Assembly: GCA_037143735.1 (NCBI GenBank)
Contig: JBAWYD010000052.1
Span: forward strand, 1 to 17,044
DNA length: 17,044 nt
Direction: 5' to 3'
Source of the DNA: JAPLJQ01 sp037143735
GTDB taxonomy: Bacteria > Desulfobacterota > Syntrophia > Syntrophales > UBA2185
Shown: positions 7,629 through 13,989 of the stretch, one piece after another
How positions within the stretch are numbered: the stretch's first letter is position 1
Layout of the letters: each line of letters opens with the position of its first letter
Position numbers and translations under genes: made by a program
The notes under the pieces: model-generated
The model's database searches: none
Told to the model about the DNA's origin: nothing
What the model saw: only the letters and a program-made list of their open reading frames with translations

Positions 7629-8219
7629 ATGGAGAAGGAATATCGGCAGGAAATTAGACTTTGCGGATCCGGGGGTCAGGGGATTATCATGGCAGCCATT
7701 GTTCTGGCTGAAGCAGCCGGTGTTTATGACGGCAAACATGTATGTCAGACCCAAAGCTACGGCCCTGAAGCCAGGGGAGGAACCTGCAAGGCGGATGTCG
7801 TCATCAGCAGTAAAGAGATTGATTATCCGAAAGCTTCAAGGCCATCCCTTCTGTTGGCCATGAATCAGGCGTCCTGCGACACCTACTTTCCGGATCTCAA
7901 GCCGGCGGGATTATTGATTGTAGATAATACTCTGGTCAGAAAGGTGCCGATAGGCAGGGTGGCTGCCATTCCCTTTACCCAGATTGCACGACAGAATATC
8001 GGCAGAGAAATGGCATCCAACATGGTGGCTCTTGGGGCTTTCGGTTATCTATGCAAGGCGGTCTCTATGGAAGGTCTGGAATCGGCACTGATGGATCGGG
8101 TTCCCGAAGGAACAAAAGACCTCAATCTCAAGGCGCTGCGGGCCGGTGTTGAAGCGGCAAAGGAACTGGATTTACGCGCGCTGCCTAAATTCGTCGGGGA
8201 CGATGACGAGGTCATGTAA
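7629..8219 (+). CDS. korC: 2-oxoacid:ferredoxin oxidoreductase gamma subunit
   Basis: 196 residues, full length for the gamma (KorC/PorG-like) subunit, whose N-terminal nucleotide-binding-like loop GSGGQGIIMAA lies at residues 13-23. GPEARGGTCKADVVIS in the first third is also characteristic. It completes the delta-alpha-beta-gamma set of the cytoplasmic enzyme. It starts 51 bp after korB, behind AAAAGGA, and is the last gene before the terminator at 8225-8257. Confidence 0.93.
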   Translation: MEKEYRQEIRLCGSGGQGIIMAAIVLAEAAGVYDGKHVCQTQSYGPEARGGTCKADVVISSKEIDYPKASRPSLLLAMNQASCDTYFPDLKPAGLLIVDNTLVRKVPIGRVAAIPFTQIARQNIGREMASNMVALGAFGYLCKAVSMEGLESALMDRVPEGTKDLNLKALRAGVEAAKELDLRALPKFVGDDDEVM

Positions 8220-8224
8220 AATTT

Positions 8225-8257
8225 AAAAGGGGCTCTCGATCTCTCGGAGCCCCTTTT
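8225..8257. terminator. Bidirectional intrinsic terminator between korC and the lysine-rich protein gene
   Basis: AAAAGGGGCTC at 8225-8235 pairs with GAGCCCCTTTT at 8247-8257; inside the loop CGA/TCG can add three more pairs. A T-run follows in both directions. It lies 5 bp after the korC stop and serves the convergent gene ending at 8294 as well. Confidence 0.9.
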
Positions 8258-8293
8258 ATATTATTTCTTTTACACGGACAAAGATTAAACTGC

Positions 8294-8524
8294 TTACTTC
8301 TTTTCGGGAGCGGGAGCTTTTTCTTCAGCCTTCTTCTCAGCCTTCTTCTCTGCCTTCTTTGCCTTCTTTGCCTTCTTTACCTTCTTCTTATCAGCCTTCT
8401 TATCAGCCTTCTCTTCTGCCTTCACGGGATCAGCAGCCTTGGGGGCCGGAGCCTGAGCGAAAGCAAGACCTGTCATCGAAAGTGCAAAAAGGATAGAAAC
8501 GATAATTGACATCAGCTTCTTCAT
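8294..8524 (-). CDS. Small exported lysine/alanine-repeat protein
   Basis: A 76-residue protein, function not recognised. Residues 1-23 form a classical Sec signal peptide (KK, a hydrophobic core, then LAFA before Q24). The mature part of about 53 residues is low complexity: roughly 21 Lys with about 10 acidic residues, in KKA/EKKAEKKA-type units flanked by Ala-Pro segments (APAPK near the N-terminus, APAPEKK at the end). It has no Cys or aromatic residues. The ATG is preceded by a perfect AAGGAGGT, implying high expression. It resembles histone-H1-like tails in composition, but export argues for a periplasmic or envelope role, for example binding anionic polymers. It is monocistronic, with a sigma-54-like promoter and its own terminator. 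The reading frame is real by signal peptide, ribosome site and promoter. Confidence 0.8.
   Translation of the reverse strand: MKKLMSIIVSILFALSMTGLAFAQAPAPKAADPVKAEEKADKKADKKKVKKAKKAKKAEKKAEKKAEEKAPAPEKK
8327..8419. repeat. Degenerate GCCTTCTTC-type tandem repeat within the lysine-rich gene
   Basis: On the plus strand, 9- and 12-base units beginning GCCTTCTT repeat about eight times (GCCTTCTTCTCA, GCCTTCTTT three times in a row, and variants). They encode the KKA and EKKA units. The run of near-identical 9-mers could expand or contract by slippage in frame. Confidence 0.7.
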
Positions 8525-8530
8525 GGTATC

Positions 8531-8538
8531 ACCTCCTT
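8531..8538 (-). promoter_or_regulatory. Perfect Shine-Dalgarno site
   Basis: Minus strand AAGGAGGT followed by GATACC and the ATG at 8524. Complementarity to the 16S 3' end extends over AAGGAGGTGAT, unusually long compared with the other genes here, and fixes the start codon. Confidence 0.85.
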
Positions 8539-8561
8539 CCGTTCATTTTGCCTTATAGTTT

Positions 8562-8578
8562 AGCAAGGACTATACCAG
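8562..8578 (-). promoter_or_regulatory. Sigma-54-type -24/-12 promoter for the lysine-rich exported protein
   Basis: Minus strand CTGGTATAGTCCTTGCT: the GG (-24) and GC (-12) dinucleotides are separated by exactly 10 bases, YTGG and TTGCW are complete, and only the CACG part deviates (TATA). The predicted start is near 8551, giving a 27-nt leader that contains the ribosome site. An alternative sigma-70 reading (TTCTGG, 17 bases, TATAAG) is possible but weaker. Confidence 0.55.
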
Positions 8579-8661
8579 AACAATGAAATTTATAATCTTA
8601 CGTAATATTAACAGCTTAATGATGAGAAGGAGCAAATATATCCATTGCTCTTGAGGAAGTA

Positions 8662-8710
8662 TTCCCCTTCCTTTGGGGAAATATTCCCTATGGAATATGG
8701 ATATTCCCCC
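8662..8710. repeat. Array of alternating TTCC/GGAA palindromes upstream of the sigma-54-like promoter
   Basis: TTCCCC (8662-8667)/GGGGAA (8675-8680); ATATTCC (8681-8687)/GGAATAT (8692-8698); and that same GGAATAT also pairs with ATATTCC at 8701-8707. The result is a run of alternating inverted half-sites of similar sequence. It lies about 110-160 bases upstream of the predicted start, where enhancer-binding proteins of sigma-54 promoters usually sit. It also lies just downstream of the DUF2845 gene, so hairpins could end that transcript, though no T-run follows. Confidence 0.5.
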
Positions 8711-8727
8711 TTTACGAAAGACATCTA

Positions 8728-9171
8728 CTACCGGCTTTTACCCTTACAATCAGACTTCCCCTTGCCGTAGCCTCCCGTTTCTTCTTTCTTTAAAACACCA
8801 CCCTCGAAAGTAAGAATATAAATAAAGTCATTATCGCCGCAATTGTAATACCACTTTTCAACCCGTTTTTTTGATACGTTGTCATATTCTCCCCGAACAA
8901 CAGGACGACTGTCCTTGCTGTCCCTCTTATCCTTCTTCTGGCGCTTCGCTTTTTTATCGCCAGTTTTTCCCTTTGTGGTGACTAATTCACCCGTTTCCTT
9001 TTTGAAGCCTGCCTTTTCCTTTGAAGTAGGTTGACCGCATTCCAGAAGCACCTTGGTTTTAGAAGCGCCTTCACTGACAAATCCATCGCCACACCTGAAA
9101 GCGGCACAATCCGTATGACCCGTCAACAGCAACAGGCCGACACAAGAAGCGATCACTATCTTTTTCCCCAT
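8728..9171 (-). CDS. Exported DUF2845-family protein with a charged insertion
   Basis: 147 residues from ATG 9171; a GTG at 9174 is possible but GGAG is better placed for the ATG. An N-terminal signal sequence (VIASCVGLLLL, cleavage probably near ALA24) is followed by FRCGDGFVSEG and KVLLECGQPTS, then near the C-terminus KRVEKWYYNCGDNDFIYILT and a GGYGKGKSDC tail. This order is that of DUF2845, a family of uncharacterised envelope proteins; the conserved Cys pairs suggest disulfides. Between the two conserved halves, about residues 52-95 are a lysine-rich, hydrophilic spacer (KKAKRQKKDKRDSKDS) which shorter family members, as far as I recall, lack. Function unknown. It has no close operon partner upstream except, 180 bp away, the zinc-ribbon gene. 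Confidence 0.8.
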   Translation of the reverse strand: MGKKIVIASCVGLLLLTGHTDCAAFRCGDGFVSEGASKTKVLLECGQPTSKEKAGFKKETGELVTTKGKTGDKKAKRQKKDKRDSKDSRPVVRGEYDNVSKKRVEKWYYNCGDNDFIYILTFEGGVLKKEETGGYGKGKSDCKGKSR

Positions 9172-9283
9172 CACACCTCTCCCCCATGCTCATGAAACTG
9201 TTACAAACAAAAAAATCCCCCTCGCCAGGAAATCCTGTCAGTAGTTATCAGCGAACACACGAAAGTTTCAGGCCATTTAAGCC

Positions 9284-9337
9284 GTCCCGCTTACAGGGCG
9301 GGACACATCTTTGGCAAAAGACGTTTTTCCCGCCCTG
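9284..9337 (-). other. Strong intergenic hairpin with a competing alternative stem
   Basis: On the minus strand CAGGGCGGGA (9337-9328) pairs perfectly with TCCCGCCCTG (9303-9294). Inside, ACGTCTTT and AAAGATGT form eight more pairs (one G-U) closed by a TGCC tetraloop, leaving only a 3/1 internal loop. A second stem, GTCCCGC (9284-9290)/GCGGGAC (9298-9304), uses the same bases and excludes the first. The G-U pair would be an A-C mismatch on the other strand, so the fold favours minus-strand RNA. No T-run follows, so it is not a standard terminator. Confidence 0.6.
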
Positions 9338-9351
9338 CAAACAATGGGTTT

Positions 9352-9516
9352 CTAACTTTTTCTGCTGGTTTTTGCCGTGAACATGGAGATAACCTGTTTA
9401 GCTTTTTTGCCTTTACACTTCGGGCAAGTCACCTTGGCCTTCTCGTGCTCGCTGAAACTCTGTATCAAGGAAAACTCATGTTTACACGTTTGGCATTGAT
9501 ACTCATAAGTCGGCAT
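9352..9516 (-). CDS. FmdB-family small zinc ribbon protein
   Basis: A 54-residue protein starting MPTYEYQCQTCKHEF, the signature opening of FmdB-type regulatory zinc ribbons, with the second zinc knuckle CPKCKG at 31-36. Four cysteines in two CX2C pairs would bind one zinc. The C-terminal tail is basic (FTAKTSRKS). The ATG at 9516 follows GGAGGG at ideal spacing; an in-frame ATG at 9528 would place that site inside the gene and is rejected. The family was first linked to amide/formamide regulation, but most members have no known role. It is read in the same direction as the DUF2845 gene, from which the hairpin at 9284-9337 separates it. Confidence 0.85.
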   Translation of the reverse strand: MPTYEYQCQTCKHEFSLIQSFSEHEKAKVTCPKCKGKKAKQVISMFTAKTSRKS

Positions 9517-9665
9517 ATTTCCCTCCATGATAATTGACGGTTTTTAGAACTTTAAAGCGTTTATCTTTTATTTATACTTTCAACGAATTGGGATACATTG
9601 TCAAGAAGTGTGTAAATAAAAATATTATGACAGGAATATGTGCAGGATTTTTTTATATATCATTC

Positions 9666-10721
9666 TCAGACTGGAAACACGGAAAAGGTGGCATTAGTTT
9701 CATGGGGCTTGACGATCACCTTCATGGATTCCCCGCCTTCAGCAACAAGTTGAAACCCCAGTCCCGTCTCTTTCAGAGGCAGACGGTGAGTGATCATCTT
9801 TCCGACCGGTACGCGACCGGATCGAATCAGTTCTATGGCCGTCATGGCATCCAGGGGACTGTTTCCGTATGACGGCATCAGCTTGATTTCATTACGCCAG
9901 AATTCATTGATCGGAACAGCCAGATCAACGCCCGGCTCCGTCGTGGCAAAGCACAGAACCGTGCCGCCGCGATCCACGGATTTCATGGCCTGGTCAAACG
10001 CCGCCGGCGTCCCGGTACAGACAATGACGAGATCGGCAAGCCTGCCGTCATTGATCCGACGCATGCGGTCCGGGATATCATCCCGGGCATGAATCACCTC
10101 GTTTGCCCCCAGTTGCCGTGCCATATTCATTCGATATTCGCTGATATCCGTGGCGACGATCCGTCCCGCCCCGAGGGTTCGGGCCAATAGCAGATGAAGC
10201 AGTCCCGAAATGCCGCTCCCGAGAATGAGGATGGATTGACCCGGTTGAAGATTCGCCAACCGCTGGCCTCGAACAACGCAGGCCAGCGGTTCGATGAAGA
10301 CGCCGTCTTCAAAAGAAAGTTCATCCGGCAACAGAAAAACGCCTCGATCCACGTTAAGTTGCGGTATCCTGATATATTCTGCAAAACCACCGGGATCGTA
10401 ATTTGTCGTATGGAGCGTCTCGCAAGCCGTATGATGCCCCCTCAGGCAGTAATGGCACGTATTGCAGGGAATGTGGTGAGAGACAAAGACCCTGTCGCCG
10501 GTTCCGTATCGTGTCACCCCTTCTCCCGCTTCGGCAATTTCTCCCGCAATCTCATGACCGAGGACCAGAGGGGCTTTTCTGATGCGATACCATTCCATGA
10601 CGTCGCTGCCGCAGATACCGCTTGCCATGACCCTGACCAGAATCTCACCCGGCCCGATTGTCGGCTTCGGCATCTCCTCCAGACGGACATCCCTGTTGTT
10701 GTAATACATGGCTACGCGCAT
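9666..10721 (-). CDS. Zinc-dependent medium-chain alcohol/polyol dehydrogenase
   Basis: 351 residues, normal for the zinc-containing medium-chain dehydrogenase family (alcohol, sorbitol, threonine dehydrogenase branch). Catalytic zinc ligands C37 (GICGSD), H56-E57 (LGHE) and E144; the four structural-zinc cysteines C86, C89, C92 and C100 (CNTCHYC...C). The Rossmann loop GSGISG (168-173) is followed by D192 at the end of the second strand, which favours NAD(H) over NADP(H). It oxidises a secondary or primary alcohol; the substrate is not evident. It starts 6 bp after the LsrF-like aldolase gene and is presumably co-transcribed, so a polyol or keto-sugar intermediate shared with that aldolase is a reasonable inference. 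Confidence 0.92.
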   Translation of the reverse strand: MRVAMYYNNRDVRLEEMPKPTIGPGEILVRVMASGICGSDVMEWYRIRKAPLVLGHEIAGEIAEAGEGVTRYGTGDRVFVSHHIPCNTCHYCLRGHHTACETLHTTNYDPGGFAEYIRIPQLNVDRGVFLLPDELSFEDGVFIEPLACVVRGQRLANLQPGQSILILGSGISGLLHLLLARTLGAGRIVATDISEYRMNMARQLGANEVIHARDDIPDRMRRINDGRLADLVIVCTGTPAAFDQAMKSVDRGGTVLCFATTEPGVDLAVPINEFWRNEIKLMPSYGNSPLDAMTAIELIRSGRVPVGKMITHRLPLKETGLGFQLVAEGGESMKVIVKPHETNATFSVFPV

Positions 10722-10727
10722 GGTCTT

Positions 10728-11525
10728 CTACTCTGCTGATTTATTTTTTAGACTGTTGAAGAGATCATAGGCATCTTTTGCCGTATAATTTTCATGAATG
10801 ACAGCGCGCAATGCCCTGATCATGGCAACGGGATGAGGATTCTGCCAGATATTTCTTCCCAGATTGATTCCGACGGCGCCCTTTTGCATGCCATCATAAA
10901 CAAATTCCATCACTTCAAGCTCCGTTTCACACTTGGGTCCGCCCGCCATTACGACCGGCACGGGACATCCGTACACAACTTTGTCAAAGTCCTGACACCA
11001 GTATGTCTTGACGACTCGGGCGCCAAGTTCGGCGGCAATGCGGCAGGAGAGCCCCAGGTATCTGGCATCACGTTTTTCCAGTTCCTTGCCAACTGCCGTG
11101 ACTGCCATGACCGGAATTCCGTAATCCTCGCACTGATTGACCAGGTCCGAGAGATTTGTCAGAGACTCCCGTTCATAGTCACTGCCCACAAAAATGGATA
11201 TCCCTACAGCACTGGCATTGAGACGGATGATCTCATCAATGGATGTGGTGATACTCTCATTGGCGAGGTCCTTGCCGATCACGCTTGCGCCGCCCGACAC
11301 CCTGAGAATGATGGGCTTGCTGTTTTGCGGATCCACGGCGGAACGTAATACACCTCTGGTCACAAAAATGGCGTCACAATAGGGAAGAAGGGGTTTGATG
11401 GTTTCCCCCGGTTTCTCCAGACAGGACGTCGGCCCCTGAAAATAGCCATGGTCTATGGGCAGGAAAAAGCAGCGGCCGTCAGGCTGGATTAATTGTGACA
11501 TACGGTTTTTCATTCCCCAATCCAT
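10728..11525 (-). CDS. LsrF-like class I aldolase/thiolase (DhnA family)
   Basis: 265 residues of the DeoC/FbaB (DhnA) class I aldolase group. The opening MDWGMKNRMSQL, IDHGYFQGPT (24-33), CDAIFVTRGVLRS (50-62) and GRNIWQNPHPVAM (223-235) closely follow LsrF, the thiolase that cleaves phosphorylated autoinducer-2 in enteric bacteria. The Schiff-base lysine is expected to be K173 in VVKTYW. It lacks the N-terminal extension of about 30 residues found in Escherichia coli LsrF. No lsrACDB transporter, lsrK kinase or lsrR regulator is nearby; instead a zinc alcohol dehydrogenase follows at once, so autoinducer-2 breakdown is not assured and a sugar-phosphate aldolase role is equally possible. The ATG is behind AGGAGGT. 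A -10-like TATAAA lies upstream at 11552-11547. Confidence 0.87.
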   Translation of the reverse strand: MDWGMKNRMSQLIQPDGRCFFLPIDHGYFQGPTSCLEKPGETIKPLLPYCDAIFVTRGVLRSAVDPQNSKPIILRVSGGASVIGKDLANESITTSIDEIIRLNASAVGISIFVGSDYERESLTNLSDLVNQCEDYGIPVMAVTAVGKELEKRDARYLGLSCRIAAELGARVVKTYWCQDFDKVVYGCPVPVVMAGGPKCETELEVMEFVYDGMQKGAVGINLGRNIWQNPHPVAMIRALRAVIHENYTAKDAYDLFNSLKNKSAE

Positions 11526-11591
11526 TTCAATACCTCCTCAAAATCGTTTATAAAAAAATGCGGAAAACATTTCTGCTTTGCCTGGAATTTC

Positions 11592-11648
11592 ATGAAAAGT
11601 CAATCGCTGCCCTTGTGTAAGGACGTCATTTCATGCTTGACTTTTCAT
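11592..11648. repeat. 12-bp perfect inverted repeat in the divergent promoter region
   Basis: ATGAAAAGTCAA (11592-11603) and TTGACTTTTCAT (11637-11648), separated by 33 bases. The right arm contains the -35 box of the metallophosphoesterase promoter. The centre-to-centre distance is about 45 bp (four helical turns), suited to a dimer of dimers or a loop-forming regulator controlling both divergent units. Confidence 0.6.
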
Positions 11649-11665
11649 ACATCTGAACCTATTTT
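11637..11665 (+). promoter_or_regulatory. Sigma-70-type promoter for the metallophosphoesterase gene
   Basis: TTGACT (11637-11642), exactly 17 bases, TATTTT (11660-11665). The predicted start near 11672 lies downstream of the first in-frame ATG (11592) and supports the later start at 11721. The -35 is inside an inverted repeat arm. Confidence 0.6.
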
Positions 11666-11720
11666 CTGCAATACTTACAGGGATCATACAACAAAGTCAA
11701 CTGTGGAGATTTTTTCTTCA

Positions 11721-12857
11721 ATGGCCCTTTTTCTCATCATATTTATACTCATTTACGGCGGTATGCATCTTTATCTCTTTGCGAAGATAAAGAGTGCCGT
11801 CCCATTGGGTACGGGAAGTAATGTCGGCCTGATGCTGCTGTTTGCAATCATGATTCTTGCTCCAATCGCCGTGCGGATTCTGGAGCAACACGGTCTGGAT
11901 GCCCCGGCCCGTTTCACCGCTTACACGGGATATATCTGGATGGGCGTGCTTTTCATATTTTTTGTTGTGTCCCTCATGCTTGATCTTTACCGATTCATGG
12001 TTCATGCAGGGACCGTTACCGTCTCCGTCAGATTCTCCCACCTGAACCCATCCCCGTTATTGACCCTCATATTATCGCTCGTGGTTTCAGCGGGCGTCAA
12101 CATGTACGGTTACGTTGAGGCAAAAAACCCGCGTACAGAAATGCTCTCCATTGAATCCGCCAGGATTCCGGAAAGTATCGGCAAAATCAGAATAGTGCAG
12201 ATCTCCGATGTTCATATCGGAATCATTGTCGGAGAGAAACGCCTGAAAAAAATCGTTGAGGCGATAAAAAAAGCAGAGCCCGACATTCTGGTTTCAACGG
12301 GTGATCTCCTGGACGGTCAGATCAATAATCTTGTTGAACCCGTGAAGCTTTTGAGAAGCATAGAACCCCGATACGGGAAATTCGCCATCACGGGGAATCA
12401 TGAATTCTATGCAGGCGTTCACGAATCCGTCGATTTCATGAAAGACTCGGGTTTTACAGTCCTGAGAGGTGAGGGAAAGACGGTCGCAGGGCTGATCAAT
12501 ATTGTGGGTCTTGATGATCCTGCGGGGAGGCGGTACGGTCTCTCCAGAGAGGTTTCGGAAAGACATCTGTTGTCTCAGTTTCCCCGGGAATACTTTACAT
12601 TGCTCCTCAAACATCAGCCCGTCGTTAATGCCGACGCTCACGGGTTGTTCGATCTGCAGCTTTCCGGACATACCCATAAGGGACAGCTATTTCCTTTCAG
12701 TCTGATTGCCCGTATCTTTTTCCCCAACCTCGGGGGATATTTTAACCTGCCCAACCAATCCGTTCTCTATGTGAGCCGGGGAACGGGGACATGGGGACCG
12801 CCGATCCGATTTCTTTCCCCCCCGGAAATTACGGTCATTGATCTGGTTCATAAGTAA
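11721..12857 (+). CDS. Membrane-anchored calcineurin-like metallophosphoesterase (YkuE/YaeI type)
   Basis: 378 residues. The first 130 hold about four membrane segments (near 1-22, 34-52, 71-90, 109-128); the rest is a calcineurin-like phosphoesterase with all metal motifs: ISDVHIG (D163, H165), STGDLLDG (D195), TGNHEFY (N226, H227), LKHQP (H298) and SGHTHKG (H317, H319). Such enzymes use two metal ions to hydrolyse phosphomono- or diesters; members of this membrane-bound branch act at the envelope, some on lipid substrates, but the substrate here is unknown. The frame is open from 11592, but the promoter at 11637-11665 and the start of the first membrane segment favour ATG 11721; GTG 11703 is a second option. 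No good ribosome site precedes either. Divergent from the aldolase gene. Confidence 0.88.
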   Translation: MALFLIIFILIYGGMHLYLFAKIKSAVPLGTGSNVGLMLLFAIMILAPIAVRILEQHGLDAPARFTAYTGYIWMGVLFIFFVVSLMLDLYRFMVHAGTVTVSVRFSHLNPSPLLTLILSLVVSAGVNMYGYVEAKNPRTEMLSIESARIPESIGKIRIVQISDVHIGIIVGEKRLKKIVEAIKKAEPDILVSTGDLLDGQINNLVEPVKLLRSIEPRYGKFAITGNHEFYAGVHESVDFMKDSGFTVLRGEGKTVAGLINIVGLDDPAGRRYGLSREVSERHLLSQFPREYFTLLLKHQPVVNADAHGLFDLQLSGHTHKGQLFPFSLIARIFFPNLGGYFNLPNQSVLYVSRGTGTWGPPIRFLSPPEITVIDLVHK

Positions 12858-12891
12858 AAAAGGCTCTGCAGAAACCAAGGAGAAGAGAGCC
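12856..12891 (-). terminator. Intrinsic terminator of the glycosyltransferase operon
   Basis: Minus strand: GGCTCT (12891-12886), an 18-nt loop, AGAGCC (12867-12862), then six T (12861-12856). It lies 22 bp past the glycosyltransferase stop and overlaps the end of the convergent phosphoesterase gene. The loop is long, so strength is uncertain. Confidence 0.55.
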
Positions 12892-12912
12892 GAAAGGACG
12901 TGTTTTTTCAAA

Positions 12913-13989
12913 TCACTCTTTCCGGCTGATCGCCCCTTCATAGATTTTGAGAAGAGCCTGTGCTTCGTCTGAGGGGCTCGGCCACGCTGCCGCTCTCAGC
13001 CTGCCCGTTGCAGCAAGGGATTCCCGAAACACCGCATCATTGGCAAATTGCAGGGCTTTCCGGACGAAATCCGCAGGCTCGCAGGGATTGAACAGATTCC
13101 CGCAGGGACCGATTCCATCTTCATCGCGGATCAACCATCGGTTCCCCGGAATGTCGGAAGCCAGAACCGGTCGCCCCGCCGCCATGGATTCAAGGAGCGA
13201 ATTGGAAAGTCCCTCTGAACTTGAATGGTTCAGGATCACATCAGCTCCCTTATAGGCAGAATACATAGCCTTCGGAGGGATATGTAAAATCCATTTGACG
13301 AAAGATCCCCGACGCCTTATCTCTTCCTCAAACCGGGTGGAATACCCGGCGTCAAGAGCCGGACCGGCAAACACCACCCGGATTTTCGGGCTGGCTTCAT
13401 GGACTTTTTCCATTGCCCAAAGACATTCGAGGTTGCCTTTCACAGGGCGAATGCCGGCGGGCATAAAAAAGAGAATATCATCTTTTCGGCAGGCTGCGAC
13501 GTTCCGGAGATCAAAATAGTCGTCCCCAAACCACAAAAAAGCTTTGGGCACATAGGCGATTCGCTCTTCCAGATCCGGCAGGAGTTCCTGCAGCAGCCTG
13601 ATGGTTTCACGGCTCTGGGCAATGATGTAACGGGCCATGCGGCAGGTCTTGCCAACTGCCTCCATTTCCGCCCCTTTCAGCGCATAGAGATTGATGTCCG
13701 TCCCCGCAGGAGAAACGACAAACGGTAAAGCACCGTATTTTTCTGCCACGAGTGGATCGAGCATCAATACGCCCGCCCGGCTGACATGATGGGCATGAAC
13801 GATATGAGGACGGAAACGGTCCAGGCCGTAAACGAGACCCCGCGCATCCAGATGCTGTGTCTCCATCACGTTTACCACAAGGCCTTTTTGTGAAAGGGAT
13901 CGGCGCCATCGCTCGGCCGTAATGGCATTTCCCGTTACATTGGGAAGGGCTGTCGGGGTCAGAATGATTACACGAAGATCGGAATTCAA
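12913..13989 (-). CDS. Family 4 glycosyltransferase
   Basis: 358 residues with the two-domain GT-B layout. The N-terminal acceptor half contains HIVHAHHVSRAG (62-73) and VVSPAGTDIN (91-100). The C-terminal donor half starts near 170 with PAGIRPVKG (R181 and K184, the basic pair that binds the diphosphate) and has the EX7E motif (E259 to E267, in SEGLSNSLLESMAAGRPV). It is a retaining enzyme that uses an activated sugar, probably UDP- or GDP-linked; donor and acceptor are unknown. The start is TTG at 13989, overlapping the deacetylase stop as TTGA, behind GGAGG about nine bases away. Last gene of a three-gene coupled cassette with a deacetylase and an ATP-grasp/methyltransferase. Confidence 0.9.
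   Translation of the reverse strand: MNSDLRVIILTPTALPNVTGNAITAERWRRSLSQKGLVVNVMETQHLDARGLVYGLDRFRPHIVHAHHVSRAGVLMLDPLVAEKYGALPFVVSPAGTDINLYALKGAEMEAVGKTCRMARYIIAQSRETIRLLQELLPDLEERIAYVPKAFLWFGDDYFDLRNVAACRKDDILFFMPAGIRPVKGNLECLWAMEKVHEASPKIRVVFAGPALDAGYSTRFEEEIRRRGSFVKWILHIPPKAMYSAYKGADVILNHSSSEGLSNSLLESMAAGRPVLASDIPGNRWLIRDEDGIGPCGNLFNPCEPADFVRKALQFANDAVFRESLAATGRLRAAAWPSPSDEAQALLKIYEGAISRKE

Noticed and set aside
8662..8710. CRISPR-like array.
   Set aside because: The repeated units are short, alternate in direction and have no unique spacers; better explained as binding sites.
9186..9380. 64-residue plus-strand frame.
   Set aside because: It lies across the strong hairpin, overlaps the zinc-ribbon gene on the other strand and lacks a ribosome site.
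10453..10466. TGGCACGTATTGCA, resembling a sigma-54 promoter on the plus strand.
   Set aside because: GG and GC are 8 and not 10 bases apart, and it sits antisense inside the dehydrogenase structural-zinc region with no gene to serve.
11592..11720. Longer start for the metallophosphoesterase.
   Set aside because: The first ATG is within an inverted repeat upstream of the predicted promoter; the extra residues are not membrane-like and not family-like.
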